Shown one piece after another: positions 1-8,076 of a stretch of 64,000 nucleotides of DNA. The stretch is from Clostridium neonatale (GTDB lineage: Bacteria > Bacillota > Clostridia > Clostridiales > Clostridiaceae). Within the stretch, counting starts at the first letter, position 1, and each line of letters begins with the position of its first letter. The notes beneath the pieces were generated by a model. The model was not told where the DNA came from. It ran no database searches and saw only the letters and a program-made list of their open reading frames with translations. The position numbers and the translations under genes are program-made. Location: contig NZ_LN890327.1 in NCBI RefSeq assembly GCF_001458595.1, forward strand, positions 264,178-328,177, read 5' to 3'.

Positions 1-284
1 GTCATATAATATTGAATATCTTAACGTTTGAAATATATTAATTGGAATTTTGTACTCTTAGATAATTTTCATTTATTATTGATTTCTATGGAAAGCTTGA
101 AATAAGGGGATTATGGCGGTTGAGGTAGAATAGATAGGCATGTTTAATAGAGAATTTAATAAGATAAATTACTATAATGTAATGAGTGGAGGAACTTTAT
201 ATGCTTATACATAAGAATATGCAAAATAAGGGTTGAAAAGTTCAGATAAAAGAATATAATAAAAGAGCAGGATTTGGTTAAGAA

Positions 285-2459
285 ATGGGGGGTATGATGA
301 ATTTTTTTACTACATACGAATTATCTAAAATATGGGGAATTTCTGCAAGAAGAATTGCCTTATTATGCAGTCAAGGTAGGATAGAGGGAGCAATGTTGAA
401 GGGAAAAACGTGGCTTATCCCTTCTGGCGTCCAAAAGCCTGAAAATCTGAGAAGTTTCAATAATATGAAGAATGATTCAAGAAAGGATATTGATATGAGT
501 AAAATAAAAGAAGGATATGTGTATGATCCGGTAGCAAAGAAGCAGAGAAAGGCTACAGATGAAGAATATGTCAGACAAGAAATGATAAAAGTGCTTGCAA
601 AGGAATATAATTATTCTTTTGAAGATATGGAAACAGAATTTGTAATTAAGGTTGGTAGTTCATCTAAGAGAATAGATATTGCAATCTTTGATGAGAATCG
701 AGAACACATACAAGAAAACGTAAAATTAATAATAGAAACAAAATCACCAAAGATTGGATTGGCTGATAAGAAAGATGGGGTTGGCCAGTTAATATCATAT
801 GTTGCAGTATGTCCGGATTGTATGTCTGGGTTATGGACTAATGGACCAGGATGTTTACGTCAGGTTGTTATGCGTGAAAAGATAGGAAGTGGAAAAGTAT
901 CCGAAGTGGATACTGATATACCACGAGCAGGTCAAGTTATTTCAGGTGATAAAGGACCGAGAATTGAAGAACTTGTTCCAGCGACATCAGAGAGCTTGAA
1001 GTGGCGATTTAAAAAATGTCATGACATTATTGCTACAGCTGGTGACGATAAGATGACAGCTTTTTGGGAATTACTTAAAGTGATTGAAACAAAGATTGAG
1101 GATGAAAAAGAAGATAAAGAGTATGCAGAATTCTATGTTACTCCAAATGAGAGCCAGACACAGGATGGGATTAATAAGTTGAATAATCGAATTAATGGAT
1201 TATATAAAAGACTTATCGTCGATAGATATGATAAGTATCAAGGTTTTTTGGGAGATACAATTAATATTAGACCAGCATCTCTTTCAAGAATCGTTAATGA
1301 ATTGCAGAATTATTCATTACTTGAAACTAGTGCAACTATCAAAGGTGCTGCATATGAAGAAATTGTAGGTGCTAATTTAAGAGGTGACAAAGGAGAGTTC
1401 TTCACTCCGAGAGTTGTTATAGAGGCGGCAGTAGCAATGCTGGAAATTGAACCGGATGATATTTGTACTGATTTAGCATGTGGTTCGGGTGGTTTTATTA
1501 TTTCAATGTTAGAAGCAGGAAAAAGATCTATTTATAATAGATATAGTAAAAGAAAAGGTGATTTTAGCGAAGCAATTTATAGGGAACAGAGTCACTTCGC
1601 AGCAAACAATATTATTGCGAATGATATAAATAGAAATCTTGCGAATGCGTGCTCTATGAATCTGATGATGAATGGCGCTGAAACTGCTCAAGTGTTTAAT
1701 CAGGATATTCTTGAACCTGTTCAAAACTGGACATGTGATAATGCAGATGCTTTAAGAAAACTATATGGATTAAAAAAGGTTGAAGAATCAGGACATGTAT
1801 TTTATGTTGGAAACATTACCAAAATAGGTGCTAATCCTCCTTTTGGTAACAATATTATTAGAACAGAACAGTATGTTCTTGAACAGTTTGAATTGGCAAA
1901 AGATAAGACATCACAAATTGTTGAAATTTTATTTATAGAGAGAATTATTCAATTATTAGTACCAGGAAAAGGTCGCGCAGCGATAGTTGTTCCACAATCA
2001 ATACTTAATAATCCAGGACTTGAATATGTTAGAAAGTGGCTGTTTGCACACACAAAGATATTAGCTGTCCTAGAGTTACCTGTAGAAACATTTTTAATAA
2101 GTGGTAGAGAGGGAACCGGTACACTTACTGCGGTTCTAGTTGTAGAACGAAGAGAATTACAAGAGACAGCTCGGATTTTAGATGAAGTAATTCAAATTGA
2201 AAATTATCCGATTTTCATGGCTGAAGTATTTAAGGTTGGATATGACAGAAGAGGAAAGCAGCTTTTTGTAAAAGATGAAGAAGGTCAGGAAATTCTTCAA
2301 GAGATTGAGATTAACGCTGATACAAAAGAAATTGTTAAAGAGAAAATTATTGATAACGATTTACCAGGAATTGTTGAAAAGTATTTGGAGTTTTCAGCTA
2401 AATTAAGAGATGGAAAAGTATACTATGATTTAGCGGAGGAGATATATCGTGTCTTATAG
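285..2459 (+). CDS. HTH / PD-(D/E)xK / N6-adenine methylase fusion (BcgI-like or type I M-like)
   Basis: Probable DNA adenine methyltransferase of a restriction-modification system, 724 aa. Residues about 8-50 form an excisionase/MerR-like helix-turn-helix. Residues about 90-200 look like the HsdR N-terminal (PD-(D/E)xK) fold, with D131 (RIDIAIF) and E151-T-K153 (IIETK) correctly ordered. Residues about 300-620 are an N6_Mtase domain with motif I DLACGSGGF (about 396-404) and motif IV NPPF (517-520). The end overlaps the downstream specificity gene by 11 bp, so the two are translationally coupled. Nuclease plus methylase in one chain with a separate S-like subunit is the architecture of type IIB BcgI enzymes. 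A plain HsdM with an accessory domain is the alternative. No HsdR translocase is visible in the window. ATGs at 294/297 are alternative starts. Confidence 0.85.
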   Translation: MGGMMNFFTTYELSKIWGISARRIALLCSQGRIEGAMLKGKTWLIPSGVQKPENLRSFNNMKNDSRKDIDMSKIKEGYVYDPVAKKQRKATDEEYVRQEMIKVLAKEYNYSFEDMETEFVIKVGSSSKRIDIAIFDENREHIQENVKLIIETKSPKIGLADKKDGVGQLISYVAVCPDCMSGLWTNGPGCLRQVVMREKIGSGKVSEVDTDIPRAGQVISGDKGPRIEELVPATSESLKWRFKKCHDIIATAGDDKMTAFWELLKVIETKIEDEKEDKEYAEFYVTPNESQTQDGINKLNNRINGLYKRLIVDRYDKYQGFLGDTINIRPASLSRIVNELQNYSLLETSATIKGAAYEEIVGANLRGDKGEFFTPRVVIEAAVAMLEIEPDDICTDLACGSGGFIISMLEAGKRSIYNRYSKRKGDFSEAIYREQSHFAANNIIANDINRNLANACSMNLMMNGAETAQVFNQDILEPVQNWTCDNADALRKLYGLKKVEESGHVFYVGNITKIGANPPFGNNIIRTEQYVLEQFELAKDKTSQIVEILFIERIIQLLVPGKGRAAIVVPQSILNNPGLEYVRKWLFAHTKILAVLELPVETFLISGREGTGTLTAVLVVERRELQETARILDEVIQIENYPIFMAEVFKVGYDRRGKQLFVKDEEGQEILQEIEINADTKEIVKEKIIDNDLPGIVEKYLEFSAKLRDGKVYYDLAEEIYRVL

Positions 2460-3861
2460 TAAGTTGGATAATCAGATCAATATTGTTGCTAGCATCGATA
2501 CTATTTCCAGAAAGCTTCGTATTGATCCTAGCCAATACAATGTTGAAACACAAAAAATAATTCGTAATTGTAAAAGCCATAACATTAAAATAAAAAAGAT
2601 GATAAATCTAGATTGTATTGAAGGGATGTATCTGCCTAATAGATTTAGTAGGGCTTATACGGATAATCCGAAAGCTGGGGTGCCTATGTTAGGTACTTCT
2701 TCCATGCTAAATATGAAATTGCCTACTGATACAAGGATATTTATTAATAAAATACGAAATTCTGAAAAATTGTTTATTGAATCAGGGGATATACTGATTT
2801 CTAGATCTGGTACAATTGGTACTAGTGTATTATGTGGTGATACTTTTGTTGGATTTGTTGCAAGTGATCATTGTATAAGACTTAGATTAAAAAAGGAAGT
2901 AAGAGGATATATTGCTGCATATCTACGAACAAGATATGGAATGGCATTATTAGTGAAGGATGCGCATGGAAAAGTAATTAAGGAATTGACAGAAGAGAAT
3001 ATTCAAGAGCTTCCTGTAATGTACTTTGAGGATGCTGTAAAAAAAATTAATGACATGATGTTGAATGCGGTATCAAAATATGATGAAGCAAGAATGCTAT
3101 TAGATAAGGTAGAAGAAAGATTAGATGAGGAATTGAGTAGTTTTTTACCAAAAGTGCAAAAATCTAATAATAATATTGTACCTTTCCATAGATTACTTAT
3201 TAATCGAATAGATCCGCATATGTATAATTTTTATTCAGAGTATATTTTTAGAGAAATCCTAAAGGGAAAGCACCGGTTTTTGGGGGATATGGCAAATGTA
3301 TGGGGAACAGCGCGTTTTAAGCGTCATTATTTAGATAAAGACAATCCAAATGGTATTGGCTTATATTCATCATCTGATATTGTAAGAGCCAATTTCTCAC
3401 CAAGTAAGTTTATTTCAAAAAAACTAAATGCTAAAGAACTCAAAAAGTGTGAAATAGAAACTGATACAGTATTGATTCCATGTTCTGGTACATATGGTGG
3501 GATAATGGGGCATGGCGTATTAGCCGGTGAATTGATGAATGGGAAAGCAGTTACTCAGCACGTATTACGGGTTGCGAAAAAAAGTAATTATATGGATTTC
3601 TATTACATAGCAGCTTTTCTGTGTAGTGATAAATGGGGGTATCATCTTATCTCGGCGACTAGATTCGGAAAAGATATTCCAGAAATAGATCCAGTAGTAT
3701 TAAAGACAATCCCTATTCCTGAGATAGCATCTAAGGCACAAGAAGAAATTGGTAAATATTTCAAGCAAGCCTCAATTCTGCAAGAAGAAGCTAATGTGCT
3801 AGAAAATGAAGCTATTGAGTTACTAGAGAAAAAATATGAAAGCTATTTAATTAATCAGTAA
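2449..3861 (+). CDS. restriction-modification specificity subunit (HsdS/BcgB-like)
   Basis: DNA-recognition subunit, 470 aa, expected to complex with the upstream methylase and set its target sequence. It begins with GTG behind GGAGGA at 2436-2441. The protein has two half-repeats. Each ends in a typical S-subunit target-recognition segment: GDILISRSGTIGTSV near residue 112 and DTVLIPCSGTYGGIMGHG near residue 340. The two segments are separated by a helical spacer (about 195-240) and followed by a C-terminal helix rich in E/A/L (about 430-465). Two recognition domains imply a bipartite target. The 3' end overlaps a gene on the opposite strand by 15 bp. Confidence 0.85.
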   Translation: MSYSKLDNQINIVASIDTISRKLRIDPSQYNVETQKIIRNCKSHNIKIKKMINLDCIEGMYLPNRFSRAYTDNPKAGVPMLGTSSMLNMKLPTDTRIFINKIRNSEKLFIESGDILISRSGTIGTSVLCGDTFVGFVASDHCIRLRLKKEVRGYIAAYLRTRYGMALLVKDAHGKVIKELTEENIQELPVMYFEDAVKKINDMMLNAVSKYDEARMLLDKVEERLDEELSSFLPKVQKSNNNIVPFHRLLINRIDPHMYNFYSEYIFREILKGKHRFLGDMANVWGTARFKRHYLDKDNPNGIGLYSSSDIVRANFSPSKFISKKLNAKELKKCEIETDTVLIPCSGTYGGIMGHGVLAGELMNGKAVTQHVLRVAKKSNYMDFYYIAAFLCSDKWGYHLISATRFGKDIPEIDPVVLKTIPIPEIASKAQEEIGKYFKQASILQEEANVLENEAIELLEKKYESYLINQ

Positions 3862-4242
3862 TAGAAATACGTTTCCATATGGGTCGATATGTGTTTTGGC
3901 TTTGGTGAATCTATATGGTAATGAAAGTATAGTGTCTGCTAAATATTTGTAAGGAGTTGTTTGTAAGTCTAATGAAGAAATTTTGAAAGAATAGCAAATA
4001 TTCCTATTATAAGATGTAAGAGTGCAAATTGGAGCATAAGAATTGCATTTAGTTTCCATGATAGTTTGACTAATTAGGATATTAATTTGGTTTTGTGATA
4101 AGATACATTCTGTTAGTATTAAAAATTTCGTGGATTCTTTGGCTATTTCATATGAGTGTAAGTGTTTTCCTTGATAGATCAATAATTTAGTGGCAACATC
4201 TGTATATGATGTACATTTTATAATTATATAATTTTTTTTCAT
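3847..4242 (-). CDS. hypothetical protein convergent to the R-M operon
   Basis: I do not recognise this 131-aa protein. It is taken as real because the minus strand has a perfect AGGAGGT five bases before the ATG and a consensus sigma-A promoter upstream (4271-4299). It is mildly rich in Lys, Ile, Thr and Ser and has no clear membrane segment or catalytic motif. It contains three Cys (C10, C46, C66) among others, with no zinc-ribbon spacing. Its last 15 bp overlap the 3' end of the specificity gene on the other strand, so the two transcripts collide. It could be an accessory or regulatory gene of the R-M locus, or an unrelated neighbour. Confidence 0.6.
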   Translation of the reverse strand: MKKNYIIIKCTSYTDVATKLLIYQGKHLHSYEIAKESTKFLILTECILSQNQINILISQTIMETKCNSYAPICTLTSYNRNICYSFKISSLDLQTTPYKYLADTILSLPYRFTKAKTHIDPYGNVFLLLIN

Positions 4243-4270
4243 AAAGACCTCCTAATTTGAGCGTTATGAT

Positions 4271-4299
4271 ATATTAGATTAGATTTTTTGAAAAGTCAA
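4271..4299 (-). promoter_or_regulatory. sigma-A promoter for the 3847-4242 gene
   Basis: Read on the minus strand, the -35 TTGACT (4294-4299) is followed by a 17-bp spacer and -10 TAATAT (4271-4276). The start codon lies 28 bp downstream of the -10, behind AGGAGGT. The spacing and hexamers are near-consensus for vegetative sigma factor. Confidence 0.7.
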
Positions 4300-4786
4300 C
4301 TAAATTAAAGGAGCGATGGCGTGGCTTACGGAAAATTGATAAAACTGTCCATGGCTAGCACAACAGCTCATAGTTAATAATTGCAAGTTTAAGGCTATAA
4401 AACTACTAGGTGTTGCAGGAATGATATTAATGTGTCAATTAAATTTGCTTATATTACGATGTACAATTTTTAATGCTTTATAGTGTATGTTTTCTATACA
4501 ATTTTGTCATTAAAAAGTCCTTAAGTAGCATATCTACTAGTTTAGAGAATATATATGTCAATTAATATTCAATTCACCAGATACCTAATATATGGATTTA
4601 AAAGTTATTCAGATGCTTAAATAAAAGGTATATAATTTTCAAAATCTATATATAGGAAGTTATAATGAATTTTATAAGTATAAACAATTCTATATTTTAT
4701 TTATCATTTAATAATGTCTAATAATATAATCAAGTAAGGTTTATAACTCAAAAGACATGTCAATACTTAATATTGGAGGTGTTGCC
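4300..4786. other. intergenic region without a recognisable gene
   Basis: About 490 bp of AT-rich DNA between the divergent promoter and the zincin gene. All frames are broken by frequent stops. I see no RNA gene, long hairpin or repeat. A short stretch at 4310-4335 (GGAGCGATGGCGTGGCTTA) is more GC-rich than its surroundings and may be residue of a lost gene. Confidence 0.4.
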
Positions 4787-5302
4787 GTGTCTTTTAAAGT
4801 TTCATGGAAAATACATATATTATGTTTTTTTATAGCTTATATTTTTTGTTTAATTGAACAAAAATTTATTTTAAATTTATTTGTAGGATTATTATTACAA
4901 AATACACGAATAGAGTTTACAGGAAATATGCGTATGGATTTGAGTATTTTTTTATTCATTATCTTTATACCTATAACCTTTGTCCATGAATTACTACATG
5001 GTATTGTTTATATGATGTTTGGAGGGAAGGTAAGATACGGATTTAAAGTTATATATGTTTATGCACAAGAAATATCAGACATAGAGTTACATAGAACTAA
5101 ATTTCTATTAGTTCTATTAGCTCCATTAACTATAATTTCATTGTGTTCAGCATTTATGCCTAAAAATATCGGTGGAATTGTATTTCTATTAAATTTATTA
5201 GGAAGTACAGGTGATATATTAATGGCCTTATATTTATGTAAGAGTAATGTTAATAGTTATGTGGTTGATAGAATTTACGGATTTGATGTTATAGATAAAT
5301 AA
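4787..5302 (+). CDS. membrane zincin-like protein, DUF3267 family
   Basis: Putative membrane-embedded metalloprotease of the DUF3267 group, 171 aa. The family hallmark HELLHG (HExxH zinc site) follows a first hydrophobic stretch and is itself set in hydrophobic sequence. Two further membrane segments occupy the C-terminal half. The GTG at 4787 is chosen because GGAGGT lies 7 bp upstream; an in-frame ATG at 4757 has no ribosome site. Substrate and role are unknown. It stands alone between the R-M locus and the prophage. Confidence 0.7.
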   Translation: MSFKVSWKIHILCFFIAYIFCLIEQKFILNLFVGLLLQNTRIEFTGNMRMDLSIFLFIIFIPITFVHELLHGIVYMMFGGKVRYGFKVIYVYAQEISDIELHRTKFLLVLLAPLTIISLCSAFMPKNIGGIVFLLNLLGSTGDILMALYLCKSNVNSYVVDRIYGFDVIDK

Positions 5303-5613
5303 AACAATAATTATATAAATTGTAAAAATTATTGGCACGAAAGTATATTTACACTATTTTACATATGCAATATAATGGAATTAACAATTTAGCTTACAAG
5401 TAAATAATATTTTATATAAGCTAAATTCAAACAGCAATAAAATCACCTGGATTTAAAAAGCATTTTGTATGTAAGATTAAATAACGGTAAAACACGTAAC
5501 ATATTAAATTGAATGTTAAGTATTTAAAAGAATTAAGAGAATGATTACTGAGTAGTGGTTAAAGATTTTAAAAGAGTAGAGTGATATGAGAGATGTTTAG
5601 AGGATGATAAGAT
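5303..5613. other. intergenic region; probable left prophage junction
   Basis: About 310 bp of AT-rich DNA between the zincin gene and the prophage repressor. It has no convincing gene. The left attachment site should lie here if the repressor is the first phage gene, but I could not match a core sequence with DNA near the integrases; serine-recombinase cores can be only a few bases. A GAGG ribosome site just before 5614 serves the repressor. Confidence 0.35.
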
Positions 5614-5991
5614 ATGAATAATAATGTTGAACAAAGTTTTGGTGAATTTATTGCAAAGAAAAGAGAAGAAAAGAAAATTACATTAAGGGAAATGGCTAAG
5701 TTACTAAAGATTACGCCACCATATTTAAGTGACATTGAAAAGGATAGACGAAATTCTCCAGAAAGAGAAAAATTAGATGAAATAGCAGCTATACTTTCAT
5801 TGAGTGATGATGAATGCAGGTATATGTATGACTTAGCTGGAAAAAAGAGAAAGACAGTTTCTCCAGATTTACCAGATTATATTATGGATAGAGATTATGT
5901 ACGTGTAGCATTAAGAACAGCAATGGATTTAGGAGCAGGAGAAGATGAGTGGATGAAGTTTGTGGAAGAACTTAAAGACAGAAAGGGGTAA
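5614..5991 (+). CDS. XRE-family phage repressor (ImmR-like)
   Basis: A 125-aa helix-turn-helix repressor. The HTH_3 domain spans about residues 11-66 (recognition region TPPYLSDIEKDRR). The acidic C-terminal half probably mediates oligomerisation. The gene lies 9 bp before an ImmA/IrrE protease gene, the pairing used by ICEBs1 and related phages, where the protease cleaves the repressor upon induction. A GAGG ribosome site precedes the ATG. The presumed role is maintenance of lysogeny. Its operators were not identified. Confidence 0.85.
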   Translation: MNNNVEQSFGEFIAKKREEKKITLREMAKLLKITPPYLSDIEKDRRNSPEREKLDEIAAILSLSDDECRYMYDLAGKKRKTVSPDLPDYIMDRDYVRVALRTAMDLGAGEDEWMKFVEELKDRKG

Positions 5992-6000
5992 TCCTTTTAT

Positions 6001-6786
6001 ATGTACATTCCAAATTTCAGAACAAAATCAAACGGTGTCCCTATATTAAGTAAAATTGAAATTGACAACATTGCAGAAAGGTGTCTGATGGAGTTTTGTC
6101 CACAAACCTTGGAAACACCTCAACCTATTGATGAAGATCGATTTATAACAGATTACTTAGAATTAACACAAGATTTTAAGTATTTATCACATTGTGGTGT
6201 ATATCTTGGAATGATTGTATTTGAAGACAATAAAAAAATTGTAATATATGATGAATTTACAAAGAGGGCAGAATATATTACTGCTAAGCAAGGAACAATT
6301 ATTATAGATTCATCATTATTAGAAGATGGACAAGAAGGAAGATATAGATTTACAGCAATGCATGAAGCAGGTCATTGGATACTACACAGAAGAAAATTTA
6401 TGAGAGATATTAATCAAATGGTGATAATTTTTGATATGCAAAACACAAATATTCAATGTAGAACAGTTAGTATAGAAGGAAAGTATAATAGTGAGTCTAG
6501 ATGGAATGATGAGTCTACAATGGAATGGCAAGCTAATTATTTTGCAGGTGCAATATTAATGCCAAAATCAATGGTCAAAAAGTATTGTGAAGATGATGAA
6601 CTTAAAGATTATTTAGCTTTCATGAGTTTTGGAAATAGAGAAATATATAATGACTTATTAATAAGAAGAACGGCAGAAAAATTTAATGTGTCTAAAAAAG
6701 CAGCAGAAGTTAGATTATGCTATTTAGGTATTATTGATAATAGAAATACTAAAAATATTAGATTTGATAGAATGAGTTTTGTATAG
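6001..6786 (+). CDS. ImmA/IrrE family metallo-endopeptidase
   Basis: A 261-aa zinc-dependent peptidase. The catalytic motif HEAGH is at residues 121-125 inside FTAMHEAGHWILH. A downstream MEWQANYFAGAILMP segment supplies the usual third ligand region (ExxAN-FA). The C-terminal part resembles the helical tail of family members. It is expected to cleave the XRE repressor encoded immediately upstream after a damage or quorum signal, switching the phage to lytic growth. Start at 6001, behind AAAGGGG. Confidence 0.88.
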   Translation: MYIPNFRTKSNGVPILSKIEIDNIAERCLMEFCPQTLETPQPIDEDRFITDYLELTQDFKYLSHCGVYLGMIVFEDNKKIVIYDEFTKRAEYITAKQGTIIIDSSLLEDGQEGRYRFTAMHEAGHWILHRRKFMRDINQMVIIFDMQNTNIQCRTVSIEGKYNSESRWNDESTMEWQANYFAGAILMPKSMVKKYCEDDELKDYLAFMSFGNREIYNDLLIRRTAEKFNVSKKAAEVRLCYLGIIDNRNTKNIRFDRMSFV

Positions 6787-6810
6787 CACCTTTATAATTA
6801 GGTGCTATTT
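6785..6810 (+). terminator. weak hairpin after immA-like gene
   Basis: AGCACC (6785-6790) pairs with GGTGCT (6801-6806), followed by a short ATTT tract. It overlaps the stop codon of the peptidase gene. Confidence 0.45.
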
Positions 6811-6864
6811 AAAACAACAATGTGTAAGCAGAAAAGCTTACATGTATAAAAGGGAGGATAAAAA

Positions 6865-6999
6865 ATGGGTGTACAATTAAAGTGTCCAAACTGTAATAAA
6901 AGAGCTATGGATGTAGTGGAAGCAACTAAAGGTAAGATGATAATAGAGATGAAGTGTCCTCATTGTCGCAAAATAGTAAAAATAAACTACTGTAAATAA
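6865..6999 (+). CDS. small zinc-ribbon protein (Com-like)
   Basis: A 44-aa protein with two CxxC knuckles (CPNC at 7-10 and CPHC near 31-34), behind GGGAGG at about 6852-6857. The size and cysteine layout resemble phage Mu Com-like zinc ribbons, which bind nucleic acid or act as translational regulators. Function here is inferred only from this layout. It lies between the lysogeny genes and a strong terminator, so it is probably part of the early control region. Confidence 0.65.
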   Translation: MGVQLKCPNCNKRAMDVVEATKGKMIIEMKCPHCRKIVKINYCK

Positions 7000-7059
7000 T
7001 TAAATATAAAATTAAACATAAACTACCGAGCAAGTGATCCATAATAAAAATGAGATACC

Positions 7060-7107
7060 AAATGGCCGGAGTAAAGCTAGAAATAGTTTTTACTCTAGGC
7101 CATTTTT
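7060..7107 (+). terminator. strong Rho-independent terminator
   Basis: AAATGGCC and GAGTAAA (7060-7075) pair with TTTTACTC and GGCCATT (7088-7104), then a T run. It separates the immunity/zinc-ribbon unit from the replication unit. Confidence 0.8.
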
Positions 7108-7160
7108 GTTTGGAGTTTATTTGTTATACATAAAAATACTTTATTTCTAGTTTTATTTAC

Positions 7161-7179
7161 GGCCCAAAAGAAAGGGGCC
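7161..7179 (+). promoter_or_regulatory. hairpin covering a ribosome-binding site
   Basis: GGCCC (7161-7165) can pair with GGGCC (7175-7179). The right arm contains the AAAGGGG that serves the sigma-like gene starting at 7189. The stem could limit translation of that regulator. Confidence 0.35.
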
Positions 7180-7188
7180 AGTGTAAAA

Positions 7189-7584
7189 ATGAATATTACT
7201 TATGAATTTGTAACAGGAGAAAAAATAGAAATAGAGGTAAATGAAGATATTGCAAACATATCTATAGAAATTGAAAAAAAGATATATAAAAGCGAGAGAA
7301 GAGAAACAAGGAGACACAATTCAATAGATAGTATGGAAGAGGAAGGATTTCAATTTGAAGATATTAACGATGATATAGAAGTTAAAGTTGAAGAAGCAGA
7401 AACAACAGATGAGATAAAAAATGCAATTAAAACTCTTATTCCTAATCAACAAGATTTGATAGAAAAGATATTTTATAAAGATATGAAGATTGTTGATATT
7501 GCAGAGTATGAAGGGGTTACAGAAGCTGCAATTAGAAACAGATTAAATAAAATTTATAAAAAATTGAAAAAAATTTTAAATTAG
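7189..7584 (+). CDS. phage sigma-70 region 4-like regulator
   Basis: A 131-aa protein. Residues about 72-130 form a sigma-70 region 4-type HTH: the stretch from TLIPNQQDLI through IADIAEYEGVTEAAIRNRL resembles DNA-binding segments of small Firmicute prophage sigma-like factors. The N-terminal 70 residues are acidic and not recognised. It is the first gene of the replication unit and probably activates early phage transcription. The reading frame stays open for 12 codons past the TAG. Initiation at 7189 uses AAAGGGG that lies in a hairpin. Confidence 0.65.
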   Translation: MNITYEFVTGEKIEIEVNEDIANISIEIEKKIYKSERRETRRHNSIDSMEEEGFQFEDINDDIEVKVEEAETTDEIKNAIKTLIPNQQDLIEKIFYKDMKIVDIAEYEGVTEAAIRNRLNKIYKKLKKILN

Positions 7585-7620
7585 GGGGTTCGATTTTGGC
7601 TTTCTCGTGGCTATATAGTG
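7585..7620 (+). promoter_or_regulatory. candidate promoter for the phage sigma-like factor
   Basis: Directly after the sigma-like gene comes GGGGGTTCGATTTT, then GGCTATATAGTG about 12 bp later. This is unlike the surrounding AT-rich DNA and has a -35/-10 like layout. I infer a dedicated promoter read with the upstream sigma-like protein. No transcription data. Confidence 0.35.
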
Positions 7621-7653
7621 TAAGGATTATTTAAAAGAAATGAGGTGAGAGTA

Positions 7654-7815
7654 ATGGCAGCAATAAAAATAACTATTAACACAGATCAATTGGTAACAGT
7701 TTCTATAAAGGAAACTAAAGATAAACAAGATGATGTAGTAGGTAAAATATCAAGCTTATTAAAGATTGAAAGGAGAAAGTTAAATAATGAAAGATGTAGT
7801 ATTGAAAATTGTTAA
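7654..7815 (+). CDS. small hypothetical phage protein
   Basis: A 53-aa protein behind GAGGTGAGAG (7642-7651). Its last 29 bp overlap the next gene in another frame, which suggests coupled translation. It is Lys- and Thr-rich with a short beta-prone N-terminus (KITINTDQLVTVSI). No family recognised. Confidence 0.5.
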   Translation: MAAIKITINTDQLVTVSIKETKDKQDDVVGKISSLLKIERRKLNNERCSIENC

Positions 7816-8074
7816 TGATTTAAGAGGTTTAGCAGACGATTTAGAAATCTTTGCAAAGCTTACTAAAGAAGAAGGTGTAGAGTTAAAAACAAAGGTGGAT
7901 ACCAAAGAAAAAGTTATATCAATAGAAGATGTCAGAGAAGTATTAGCATCAAAATCACAAGATGGTAAGCAGAAAGAAGTTAAAGCACTAATACAAAAAT
8001 ATGGTGCTAATAAATTAACTGATTTAGAACCAACATGCTACAAAGATTTATTGAAAGATGCAGAGGAAATGTAA
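7787..8074 (+). CDS. hypothetical phage protein of the replication module
   Basis: A 95-aa protein, helical and charged. The C-terminal segment (VREVLASKSQDGKQKEVKAL, then IQKYGANKLTDL) resembles small proteins that precede DUF2800 genes in Firmicute phages; I cannot name a domain with certainty. AAAGGAG at 7769-7776 is the ribosome site. It ends 2 bp before the DUF2800 gene. Confidence 0.65.
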   Translation: MKDVVLKIVNDLRGLADDLEIFAKLTKEEGVELKTKVDTKEKVISIEDVREVLASKSQDGKQKEVKALIQKYGANKLTDLEPTCYKDLLKDAEEM

Positions 8075-8076
8075 GT

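Noticed and set aside
1..284. Search for a gene or hsdR end at the left edge
   Set aside because: Only short frames with many stops; no HsdR text could be read, but upstream DNA is outside the window.
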